A stretch of DNA of 64,000 nucleotides from Chelonoidis abingdonii (lineage: Eukaryota > Chordata > Testudines > Testudinidae): the NCBI RefSeq assembly GCF_003597395.2, contig NC_133770.1, positions 94,306,387-94,370,386 of the forward strand. Reading direction: 5' to 3'. A model generated the notes under the pieces. The model ran no database searches. It saw only the letters and a list, made by a program, of their open reading frames with translations, and was not told where the DNA came from. Below, in pieces: positions 55,020-63,573 of the stretch; position 1 is the stretch's first letter, and every line of letters starts with the position of its first letter. The position numbers and the translations under genes were made by a program.

Positions 55020-55629
55020 ATAGATACATGGTGGAAACACCCCTTTTTTGGTAATTCTTGCAGGGCCTAGAAACTGCAGGAAAAGTTACTCTATAAAAAT
55101 GTGTTGGCTAATGCTGAGTGAACATTGTCTGTTATACCTAAGAATAGTGTGTGATGTTGCAGTTACTGGCAACCTTTGTATAAAGAATTGCTTTTTAAAT
55201 ACCCTTTTATCAGTTTTGTGGACAGATTGCCTGATGCTTTTAACAATGACAATTTGTTTCCTACCAATAAATAAGTATGATTATTGTAGATGATTTGACG
55301 AACTCTGCTTATGAAAGTGATGAAGAGGAGAATCAAGTATGTGCATCACAGGAACCTGAAAATTATATATATAGTTCAGAAGTTATTTTGCCAGGGAAAA
55401 AAGTCAGACAGTTAACGTAAACACAAAGTACCTGGTTCTGTTCACAAACCCCAGGGATAAATTACAAATCGCTACGCTTGCTCAGCAAATGTACCCAAGC
55501 AAGGGATAATTCTTCCTGGAAGCTTTTAAGGATGCTACCAAAAGATCTTATAGGTACATGGTAGTGGATTTATATGCTTCTACACCAGAGGCTTATAGAT
55601 TAAGAACTGGTCTTTTACCTACAGACTAG
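55020..55629 (+). pseudogene. Polinton FtsK/HerA-type packaging ATPase (copy B)
   Basis: Begins directly after the polymerase. The Walker A region reads AGPRNCRKS at 55060, where the second Gly of GxxxxGKS is Arg. The Walker B region reads MIIVDDL at 55277. After a stop the C-terminal region reads LVLFTNPRDKLQIATLAQQM-like across 55430-55490 in frame pieces, and DATKRSYRYMVVDLYA at 55530-55580. The order polymerase, then A32-type genome-packaging ATPase, is typical of Polintons. Two or more stops and the lost Walker Gly make it non-functional. Confidence 0.78.
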
Positions 55630-55711
55630 GCAGCAGTTCCTTTCAAAGTATAAACAACAGCTGAATATAAAAAGAGATGAATTATCAGCAGCTCCTTTTT
55701 AATATCTAGGT

Positions 55712-55939
55712 TTGCTGACCAAAAATATGTCTAGCTGTGTGAAGAGAAATCTGATCCTTTTAAAATTACTTAGCAAATCACCCCCACAGCAAAGGAAGGC
55801 TATACTGTGTTCGGCCTCTGACGATTTAGTAGCAGCCATCTCAGAAATAGCACTCAATACCTTAAAAGGAAACATACTTTTGACACAGAACCAAATGTGT
55901 GCGCTGAAAAATAGGAAAATTTATAAGAACTCTGTGTAA
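55712..55939 (+). CDS. Small conserved Polinton protein, open 75 codons (copy B)
   Basis: ATG at 55712, stop after 75 codons. It contains NLILLKLLSKSPPQQRKAIL, then SDDLVAAISEIALNTLKGNI and a basic end. This small helical protein follows the ATPase in many Polintons and related virus-like elements; the core word PxQRKAIL is typical. The usual basic/hydrophobic tail appears separately at about 55955-56045 (KKDASDEAV, IPLIMGL). Function is unknown, and a core-protein role is only a guess. It is the only Polinton frame here that looks open through its core, but a decayed tail suggests it is not functional. Confidence 0.6.
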   Translation: MLTKNMSSCVKRNLILLKLLSKSPPQQRKAILCSASDDLVAAISEIALNTLKGNILLTQNQMCALKNRKIYKNSV

Positions 55940-56059
55940 TAAAAGGGTCTCACATAAAAGAAAGACGCTTCTGATGAAGCAGTCTAGGGTGTTTATCGAA
56001 CCACTGTTAAGGTTTGGTATCCCTCTGATAATGGGGCTTTTAACTAATCGATAATGAGG

Positions 56060-56779
56060 CATGCATTAAAAATGAACATGGCATCCAGCAGGTTGGAGCA
56101 GTTAAGGGACCCCCGCCTCCAGAGGAAAACATCAGAATGACTGCAACTCACTAGACACTGAAATGAAGTCTATTCGTCAAAGGACTGACTTAGCAGAATA
56201 TGAAAAGGCTAAACTTTACTCTGACATGCTTCAGAGTAACTAATGCACATGAGATAGGGTGATGTGGATAAAGGGAAAATAAGTCTGTTTCTACCAGAAC
56301 ATGAACAGAGCATGACTGCAAAACTCCCAGAAACATCAAAGAACTCAGACTCTGTTGCTCAGGAGATGTTGGATAACGTGACTAGGCATTATACAAAAAT
56401 GCGTTAGTATTGCTAAATAAACTGGGCCAGGATAAAAATACCTCTTCATGGAAAGATAAAGAGGCATTTGTGCACAAAGGGTAACAGTTCTAATATGCAT
56501 GACTTAGGGTTGTCAGTGTCACGCAGACACACACTGTTCCCAATAGATGTGCACGTAAAGAATGGGACGTGTTTCTGAACACCATGGTAGAGCTGAACGT
56601 ACTATCTTCATTATGGGCCACACAGCCAACAGAAATCTTTTGGAACACCTGAAGGCCTTGACTGCCAACACCAGGGCTGATCAAGAAGCAACACTACCAT
56701 CCCGCTTTTTGCCTCCTAAAAAGGCAAAGATTGGCTTAAAGACCCAAATGGCTCAATATTTAATGTTATTCATGCTTTA
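56060..56779 (+). pseudogene. Polinton late protein of unknown function (copy B)
   Basis: Plus-strand pieces: MASSRLEQLRDPRLQRK near 56070, RTDLAEYEKAKLYSDMLQ near 56180, LPEHEQSM near 56300, then homology to copy A from 56388 (LLNKLGQ, a charged KDKEAFVHKG-like stretch, SNMHDL) and Lys/Pro-rich text to 56779. The D-x-x-EYEKAKLY block is a recurrent Polinton feature. It may be a coiled virion or scaffold protein, but no function is established. Many stops. It converges on the protease gene, as in copy A. Confidence 0.7.
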
Positions 56780-57102
56780 AAAAAGTAATTCTAAAAATGG
56801 TAATGCATTGCTTTAAATAAAACACTTCCAGACTTTTCAAAAAACCTTAAATATCTATGTGTACTGTCTCTGAATTGGTCAGTGTAAAAATTTCAAACAA
56901 AAAACTCTCACCAAACATCAATTGTCTTTAGAGCCCTCACTTGGGGGGTTTTATTGAGAAACATGTTTATGAAAGTCATTGCAAGATATATATGTCTGGG
57001 CTTGTTGAAACATGTTTTGAGCACGCCTTGACACACTAAAGATTTTACATTTTTTATTTTTGTTACAAAATTCATCATCATCTGCTCATTTTGCATTGTC
57101 AT

Positions 57103-58401
57103 TGTGACCCATGGTGCCTGGGGCCATACGTCCGGACTCCATGGGTGCTCTGGGGCCGGAGCATGCACAGGGAAAATTTAGCAGGTGCTCCACACCCACT
57201 GACATCCAAGTTCCCCCTTCCTCGTTTCCTCTCTCCCCACCCACAGTGTGCTGCATCCCCGCTCCCAGCGCTCCCCCCTCGCTGCCTAACAGCTGTTTGA
57301 TGGCACTTAGGACTTTCCAGGAGGGAGGAGCAGGGATGCAGCATGCTCAGGGGAGGAGGCAGAGAAGAAGTGGGGCAGGGGTGGGGACTTGGGGGCGGGA
57401 AAAGGCAGGGCAGGGGCGGCGGGGGAGAGTCGAGCACTCATCGGGCAGAGGGGAAGTCCACGCCTATGCCTGGGGAAGCCCTCACTGGAAATGCCAAGGT
57501 CAGGGCAAGCTGAAAAAGGGAGAGCAGATACTCGCAAGACTGGTGGGTAACACTGAAGTTAAACTTCCCAACCAGTCACAGTGAGACGTTATTTTAAAAC
57601 TCTGCTTACATATACCAAAGGGTCAGCCATGTCACCAGGTCACTACAGGTTTAGATCTTATTCAAAATACCACGCTGCCAGCCAATCTGTTAGTGTCTAA
57701 AACTAAAGGTTTATTATAAACAAAAAAAAAAAAACGAACAAGAGAGATGGTAAATGGTAAAACAGTCACATACATACAAAGACTTCAAAGTCCATATATC
57801 AGGTTCCTAGCAGTATTGCTGAGTTTGCTGGTTGAAATACATCCACAGATGTATGGGTCATTCAGTCCTTTATTCAGAGCTTCAGTTTGTAGCAAAGTTC
57901 CTCCAGAGGAAAGAAGCAGGACTGAAGACAAAATGGAGAAGATGCAACTGCCTTTTATAGGTTTTTGCCATGGGTCCTGTGCTTCCTTTGTTTCAAACAA
58001 AAAGCTGCCCAGCACATGGTTTGCAGGCCTTAGAGTTCTGTCCATAGGCAGCCCCTGCATGCCTAGCTGAGTCATAAGGTGTGTCTGCCTTCTCTCAATG
58101 GGTCTGTTGTATAGCTGATGGTCCTTAATGAGCCACCAAGTAGCTAGGAAGAGCTGATGCCCAAACTGTCTGAGAGTGTCCCCCAGAAGCATAGCCCAAG
58201 TTTTAAATACAGACATACACACATATCTATAACTCATAATACAAAGGTGATACAAACACATGAATGAGATTGTCATATCTGGAAAATTATAGCATGTTTG
58301 CAGATACCATACATGGCATATCTTGCATAACTCATTGCAATTTTATAATATTGATAGTCATAGTATCCTCTAGTATCCCCCAGATTCCATATAGTGTCAC
58401 A
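57103..58401 (-). mobile_element. Solo LTR with 5-bp TSD, carrying a nested MITE
   Basis: On minus the LTR starts TGTGACACTATATGG (plus 58401 leftwards) and ends GGGTCACA (57103), with inverted TGTGAC/GTCACA tips. GTCAT flanks both sides on plus (57098-57102, 58402-58406). When the insert is ignored, the protease sequence reads on from AATGAC to AATGC, as in copy A at about 47402. Without the 344-bp MITE and its duplication it is about 947 bp, a normal LTR length. A minus-sense AATAAA-type signal lies near 57705-57720. Confidence 0.92.
57125..57468. mobile_element. hAT-type MITE (344 bp) nested in LTR
   Basis: Ends CATACGTCCGGACT and AGTCCACGCCTATG, flanked by CCTGGGGC (57117-57124) and CCTGGGGA (57469-57476). 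Shares GGGTGCTC and GGAGCA blocks with 42635-43112 and 48677-48768. G-rich on the plus strand in its right half. Confidence 0.88.
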
Positions 58402-58779
58402 GTCATTACAATACAATTTTAAAATCTGGTCAAAAGATAAACCCTTGCCATGATGATGTAAGAAAAACACACAGTGATAGCCACAGGCAACAGAATGGGG
58501 GTCTTGTAATTGTCTAGTGTGAAACGCAGTGTTGGTGGCATTTTTGTTTAAAAGTTTCATAATGCTTCTAGGAAAGAACACGCTATTTGGGGGGTGTCCA
58601 TATGAGTCAAAAAAATCTCTGTAGTTGCACTCCACCAGATACAAGGCATACCTGTGTTCACCCAGCTGGTTGTGTGGGTGCGTGTTGATCACCAAACCGA
58701 GGGATCTCTGAGGTGGCCTGCCTCCTGGGAGCCTATCGCAAGGGAACATATCTAAGGAATTCTCTTTTGTTTAAGGGCC

Positions 58780-59345
58780 CACTGGTAAGACATGCAATAA
58801 CTGTGTGATGTCCATATTCATACATGTGGAAACAGTACGTTTTTTCTCTGATTTATCTTTGATGTTGTCAAAACCCCCATACATAATCATATTGATGGTG
58901 AGTGTCAAAGCCTTTGCGAAATGTATTTCTGCACTCATGTTCCCAGTTTTAATCAGAGAACAGTGATCGGTGCAATCCTGGTCAGGAGATAGGTCAAAGG
59001 CCAACAAGATGTAACCTTGTGCAAGTCCTCCCAGTTGATTAACAGAGAACGATCTTTCATATGTTTACCAGCCATCTGTACCACACTCGGGTACTCTTTC
59101 ACGCAGTTTCTGGCCTCAAATTTTGGATACAGAGGCTTGGCTGTTCTCTGTTATCATAGAATCATAGATGATTAGGGTTGGAAGACACCTCAGGAGGTCA
59201 TCTAGTCCAACCCCCTCCTCAAAGCAGGACCAACCCATCCACATACAAAGCCACAAAATTATGATCATAATGTTTAAAGTGAAAGGGGGTTTTAGGGTAA
59301 TTTCCACTAACGACATCATTATCCACAAATCCTAGGACAAGCATT
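58780..59345 (-). pseudogene. Polinton major capsid protein, C-terminal part (copy B)
   Basis: Minus strand. MLVLGFVDNDVVSGNY near 59345-59295, then HFKHYDHNFVALYVDG-like text interrupted by a CR1 tail. Next comes NCVKEYPSVVQMAGKHMKDR at about 59110-59050, and then LAFDLSPDQDCTDH and SLIKTGNMSAEIHFAKAL to 58900. All blocks match copy A 46570-47000. The N-terminal half is missing: integrase sequence lies directly upstream, so a deletion joined the two. Confidence 0.82.
59150..59243 (-). mobile_element. CR1 3' end fragment in capsid gene
   Basis: TCATAGAATCATAGATGATT, GGTTGGAAGACACCTCAGGA and AGTCCAACCCCCTCCTCAAA are the CR1 3' terminal segment read in reverse. The capsid sequence continues on either side. 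About 90 bp: a short, strongly 5'-truncated insertion. Confidence 0.85.
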
Positions 59346-59473
59346 TTCCAGCTGTTCAATTTACCAGACCATACCAATCATTTCACCAGTAGTCACTTTT
59401 TTCTCCCTTTACCTGTCTCAGCTAGAATTTTTTCAATCCTGTAAATCCTGTCTTGCTTGGGGTTAACCTTCTT

Positions 59474-60290
59474 TTAATTCTTCAGGGTAAAAAGATGTGG
59501 TCTCACCCCTGTAATCTTTTGATTGGTATACTGGTCTCTGGCCCTCGGTGAAGGTTTCATCACTAGGAATATCTCATCTGTAAACATTTGTACATAACCT
59601 TTTTCAAAAGCTCCTTTGGTTTTACATAGTCTTGGATGGTCACCTTTTCGAAAAGGGACTACAACTGTGTTTATTTTAAAACTCTCCATGACCCATTTCC
59701 CATACATTCAGAGAATCTGAGGGGTTAACATCAGCGGGTCTGGTACGTATAGTTCTGTGAAAACTCTGATTGTACTTCAGGTAACACATCAATGTAGCAA
59801 AAAGTGTTGTGGGACCTAAAATATCTGCACATCCTAGATTTTAAAGTTCTGTTAAATTGCTCCACTACTCCTGCTTTAACTTCATTATTAGTAACAAAAT
59901 GGTGACTGCATGCTGCCTTAACAATCTGCTTAAAGATTTATTTAAAAATTCTTTCCCTCCAAATTGGTTTGTAATTTTTGAGGCACATGACTTTCACTGA
60001 AAATAGCTTTAGGGGCATTGGATACTTCACCGCCTGTCTTGATGTTTTAGGCCTAAGGCCCAGGCATATTTAGATAGAATGTCTATCGCTGTATAGATAT
60101 ATTTAAAACCGCGGTCATGCTTGCAGAACTGGTGCATATCTACCAAATCTGCCTGCCATACTTCAGCTGTATCTGAAACAACAGTCTTGTTTCTTTTAAA
60201 AAGTATTTGAACTGGTTTGTGTCAAGTGTAAGCATCCTGGTCAGAAAGCCAAGCTGTTACCAGTCTTGTATTCAAAGTTTAACTATGCTT
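59474..60290 (-). pseudogene. Polinton retroviral-type integrase (copy B)
   Basis: Minus strand. The start region has NKTVVSDTAEVWQADLVDMH at about 60210-60140, where the first catalytic Asp lies in QADLVD. This is followed by FKYIYTAIDILSKYAWAL. The last acid lies in VVEQFNRTLKSRM at about 59880-59840. YIDVLPE follows, then an open C-terminal block at 59707-59474 (YGKWVMESF, FEKGYVQMFTDEIF). It inserts the linear element with 6-bp target duplications in active relatives. Stops and frameshifts separate the blocks. Confidence 0.82.
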
Positions 60291-60487
60291 TTTGGCTTCT
60301 TGAAAAAGAGGATTTGCTCCTCTGAAGTTCCCAGCTTCCCAGGGGTGTAATATATTTTCTTTAACAGATCCATCTGGATAGACATGACTGTAGTTGTAAT
60401 GTCTTTTACTAACACAAGTATGGCGGGGCCATATTCACTTTTAATAATCACCTATTTAAAACACCCTTTTACAGCCATCTATGAAAA

Positions 60488-60645
60488 ATGGATGCATGGT
60501 TTGAGCATTGGCCTGCTAAACCCAGAGTTGAGAGTTCAATCCTTGAGGGGGCCATTTGGGGCAAAAATCTGTCTGGGGTTTTGAGCATGGGGTTGGACTA
60601 GATGACCCCCTGAGGTCCCTTCTAACCCTGATATTGTATGATTAG
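60488..60645 (+). mobile_element. tRNA-derived SINE with CR1-like tail
   Basis: The 5' part contains an A-box-like TGGTTTGAGCATTGG, then CTGCTAAACCCAGAG and a B-box-like GAGTTCAATCC, in tRNA-like spacing. It continues into GGTTGGACTAGATGACC and CCTGAGGTCCCTTCTAACCC, the shared CR1-type 3' end that recruits CR1 reverse transcriptase. Target duplication not resolved. Confidence 0.8.
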
Positions 60646-60648
60646 ACC

Positions 60649-60785
60649 CAGGGGTGTTGGACCAATTTGTATAGAGGGGGTGCTGAGAGTCATTGAATCA
60701 AATTGTAAACCCTGTATATGATGGAAACCACTTCTAGCCAGGGGGTGCAGCAGCAGCCCCAGCGCAGCTAGTTCCAGCATCTATG
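60649..60785. mobile_element. Short MITE (137 bp), probable
   Basis: Left end CAGGGGTGTTGGACC, right end CTAGTTCCAGCATCTATG, imperfect inverses. Flanking 8-mers ATTAGACC and CTGTGACC share five bases, so support is weak. Confidence 0.5.
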
Positions 60786-61302
60786 CTGTGACCCCTACCA
60801 TTTGGTGGCCCCAGCTGATTCATTCTTCCAGTTAGTTCTTATCTGGGATTTTCCTCTTGAGATACGTGTCTCAGGCATGAGCAAAAACAGCTGATTCATG
60901 ATCGATTTACCCTCCACAGGGATACTGATGTGTAAGTTCTCAAAGGCCTCTAGAAAGGCATCATCAAGCTTTTCAGAAAAGAAACAGCTCAACATCTCAA
61001 GCCAACTAATAGAGGCTTTGGTTTTCTCTCTTAACTAGAAGGAGGAGATTAACTAACAAATCCAGCACAGCCTCCATTCTACAAATGGATTTTCCAACAT
61101 AAAGAAGCCATTGGGCTTCAGGTATTGCCGGAGCTGCATTGAAACAATCTTCGCTATAACATTCCTCTAAAAGGAATGTTAGAGACTGGGTAATAATATT
61201 GCCAATGTCAAGAGAGAGCTTAGTGAGCCAGTATCTAATAACTGCTTCACCGAGAGATGTTATCCAATTCTCCTGAAAATCAGGACTTGCAAACTCCTCC
61301 AT
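60786..61302 (-). pseudogene. Unrecognised protein remnant, Leu-rich, about 170 codons
   Basis: A minus-strand frame starts at the ATG at 61302 (MEEFASPDFQENWI) and is open for 98 codons to 61006. After one or two stops and a frame change the similar-composition frame 60995-60795 continues (SEKLDDAFLEAFENLHISIP, LLMPETRIS). The sequence is helical and Leu/Glu-rich with a Cys-containing middle (LLEECYSEDCFNAAP). It looks like real coding sequence, decayed. It lies outside the Polinton integrase and 14 bases from the Harbinger end. I do not recognise the family: it may be an accessory Polinton gene or a captured host fragment. Confidence 0.5.
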
Positions 61303-61667
61303 CCTGTTACAGACTCAGGGCTTGGCTACACTGCAGAGTTGCAGCTCTAGTGATGGCTTTACAGCGCTGCAACTGAATCACCGTCCACACTTGCAAGGCA
61401 CATACAGCGCTGTATCTCCCTGGCTACAGCGCTGGTTGTACTCCACCTCGACAAGAGGAATAAAGACTATAGCACTGCTGATGCAGGGCTGCCCGGCCTG
61501 TGTGGCCACCAAAAGCGCTGTTATTGGCCTCCAGAAGTATACTGCCCTGGCCTCAGGTGACCAACTGCCAGACCCACCCTTTAAATTCCCCGAGAATTTG
61601 AAAAATCCCCTTTCTGCTTGCTCAGCCAGGTGTGGAGTGCAATCAGTGAATTTTTCCAGGTGATAAC

Positions 61668-63239
61668 ATGCCTCCACGTGGCAAACAAGCCCCAGCATGG
61701 AGCAATGGCGAGTTGCTGGACCTCATCAGTGTTTGGGGGGAGAAAGCTGTGCAGTCCCAGCCGCTCTCCAGGCGTAGGAATTACGATACCTATGGGCTGA
61801 TATCAAGGGCCATGATGGCAAGGGGCCATGACTGGGACGCGCTGCAGTGCAGGGTTAAGGTGAAGGAGTTGAGGAGTGCCTACTGCAAAGCCCATGAGGG
61901 AAACCGCCGCTCCGGTACTGCCTCCACAACCTGCCATTTCTACAAAGAGCTGCACGCAATACTTGGGGGTGACCCCACTTCCACTCCAAGGACCACCATG
62001 GACACTTCAGAATGGGGGGAGGAGGAGGAAATTGAGAGTGAGAGTACTGGGGTGGAAGGGAGACACCCCAGAGTCCCTGGAGGCATGCAGCCAGGAGCTC
62101 TTCTCAAGCCAGGAGGAAGGTAGCCAGTCGCAGCAGCCGGTACTTGGAGGAGGACAAACAGAGAAGCGAGTTCCCGGTAAGCAGCTTTTATTTTCAGGAT
62201 GGAAATTTTTCAGGAGAGGAGGGAGGTTAGGGCTGCATGCATACATGCCTAGATGCGGAAAAGCACATTGATGTGGTCTATCACATTGCAGTAATCAGCC
62301 TCGGTAATCTCTTCAAAAGTCTCATCCAGAGCGTGGGCAATGCGCTTGCGCAGGTTTATTGGGAGAGCCACTGTGGTCCTTGTCCCAGTCAGGATAACGT
62401 GTCCGTGCCACTGTGCCACGAGGGGTGGGGAGACCATTGCTGCATACAGGCAAGCTGCATAGGGGCCAGGGCGGAATCTGCATTGCAGTAGAAGACCCTC
62501 CCGTGTTTCCCAGGTGACCTGCAGCAGCAAGATATCTTCCAGGATTAACTCCTGTGGAAACTGTAGGGACAGTGTTCAGTGTAGGTGCCCCCTGCAGCTG
62601 TTTGCTTTCCCCAACACACAGAAACCCCAGTACAGCCCTAAAACAATCAGTCCCCCTTACTCACCATTTCGGGGCTCTCGTGGGTTATGTGCGCTCTCTT
62701 TGTGATGGGAAAATTATGCTATTGTGAAGACTGTTCATGGGCCCTGCTTCAGTGCGGGGGAATTACTCTGTCTGGTATAAACAATGCTGCCTCTGTTAAG
62801 TGTTGCATTTTGCTTTACAAATGCAATCTTGAGATCTTGGCTGTCCGTGTTATCACTGGCTGAGAGACTACAAAACCTCTAGAAGAGGCCGCAAAAAAGC
62901 AAAGACGACATGCTGCACGAAATGATGCACCAATCTCTCATAGAGAATCAAAAAGTGCAGGAGTGGAGGGAGAGGGAAAGCAGGATCCGCAAAGAAAACG
63001 CAGCACAAAGGAAGCAATGCGCAGAGCGGCTGATAAGCATTCTGGAGCACCAAGCAGACTCTTTCCAGGTGCTTGTAGCCATGCAGGCAGAGCACTACCA
63101 CCACCGCCCCCCCGCCACCCTTGTCCCAAAGCTCTTTCCCTTGTGCCCCATTGTCAGCTCCAAACCCCCTTCCCCAGCATCCAGGTTCTTACCACCACCA
63201 GCTGCCTCCAACACCTGTACGTTCACCAACCAGCCCTGA
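61668..63239 (+). pseudogene. Harbinger Myb/SANT-like protein, two exons, frameshifted
   Basis: Exon 1 from the ATG at 61668 (MPPRGKQAPAWSNGELLDLI) holds a trihelix/Myb domain, with W-S-N-x-E-x-x-D-L, then RNYDTYGLISRAMMARGHDW, QCRVKVKELRSAYCKA and FYKELHAILGG. The acidic linker (EEEEIESES) shifts frame near 62058: the family continuation SLEACSQELFSSQEEGSQSQ is in another frame. A donor CCG|GTAAGC lies at 62176. Exon 2 at about 62870-63239 holds MLHEMMHQSLIENQKVQEWR, AERLISILEHQADSFQVLV and AEHYH, a predicted coiled coil. The frameshift and later stops make this copy inactive. Confidence 0.82.
62249..62530 (-). CDS. Antisense open frame in the Harbinger Myb intron (uncertain)
   Basis: A 93-codon minus-strand frame within the intron of the Myb/SANT gene. 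It reads RIAHALDETFEEITEADYCN near its end, with a hydrophobic middle (ACLYAAMVSPPLVAQW). Composition looks protein-like, and no stop interrupts it although neighbouring genes are decayed. It could be an extra ORF of this Harbinger family or chance. I recognise no domain. Confidence 0.3.
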   Translation of the reverse strand: MLLQVTWETREGLLLQCRFRPGPYAACLYAAMVSPPLVAQWHGHVILTGTRTTVALPINLRKRIAHALDETFEEITEADYCNVIDHINVLFRI

Positions 63240-63573
63240 GAACTAAGAGCCTTACCCTCTGCACTCAACCCCCATCACCATGCAGTATAGCCATTCTGAA
63301 GTGTAGCAGTCATTGCACAGCACTCCAGATAGGACATATGCAAACCTGTGATTGTACAGTTCCCCACCTCACCCCCTTGCCCTTTCAGATTCCAAAAAAG
63401 GTGTATGTCTTCAATAAATGAATTTTTGGCTTTGAAAACAGTCTTTATTATTGCAGAAAGTTAAAGATACCTTAGCCCAGGAAAGAAACAGACACTGCAA
63501 ATCAGCTTAGGAAACACAGATTCCTACTAACATTGTAACCACTGCACTTCACTCCCATGCAAGGCAGCAAACA

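Larger units (their letters stand above)
56910..58770 (-). pseudogene. Polinton adenain-like protease (copy B), split by LTR
   Basis: N-terminal and catalytic part on minus from 58770 to 58407: NTHPHNQLGEHRYALYLVE, FFDSYGHPPNSVFF, LQDPHSVACGYHCVFFLHH, ending at KLYCND. The frame is cut there by the LTR (57103-58401) and resumes at 57097 with MQNEQMMMNFV and CFNKPRHIYLAMTFI, ending near 56910. Catalytic His, Asp and Cys are all visible; Arg replaces the usual Trp after His, as in copy A. The two copies differ at roughly one residue in eight over about 95 shared residues. Confidence 0.88.
48180..60400 (+). mobile_element. Polinton/Maverick copy B, nearly complete gene order, decayed
   Basis: Order on plus: unassigned 5' ORFs (48780-49570), polymerase (49704-55016, split by CR1), ATPase (55020-55629), small basic protein (55712-55939), late protein (about 56060-56779). 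On minus, reading right to left: integrase (60290-59474), capsid C-terminal part (59345-58780), protease (58770-58407 continuing 57097-56910). This is a standard Polinton gene set. It has lost the N-terminal half of the capsid gene and the Gly-rich late gene between integrase and capsid. Neither terminal inverted repeats nor 6-bp target duplications were found, so the ends are approximate. Confidence 0.85.

Noticed and set aside
60488..60560. A functional tRNA gene
   Set aside because: A and B boxes are present but the cloverleaf is imperfect and the sequence runs directly into a CR1-type 3' tail, so it is a SINE.
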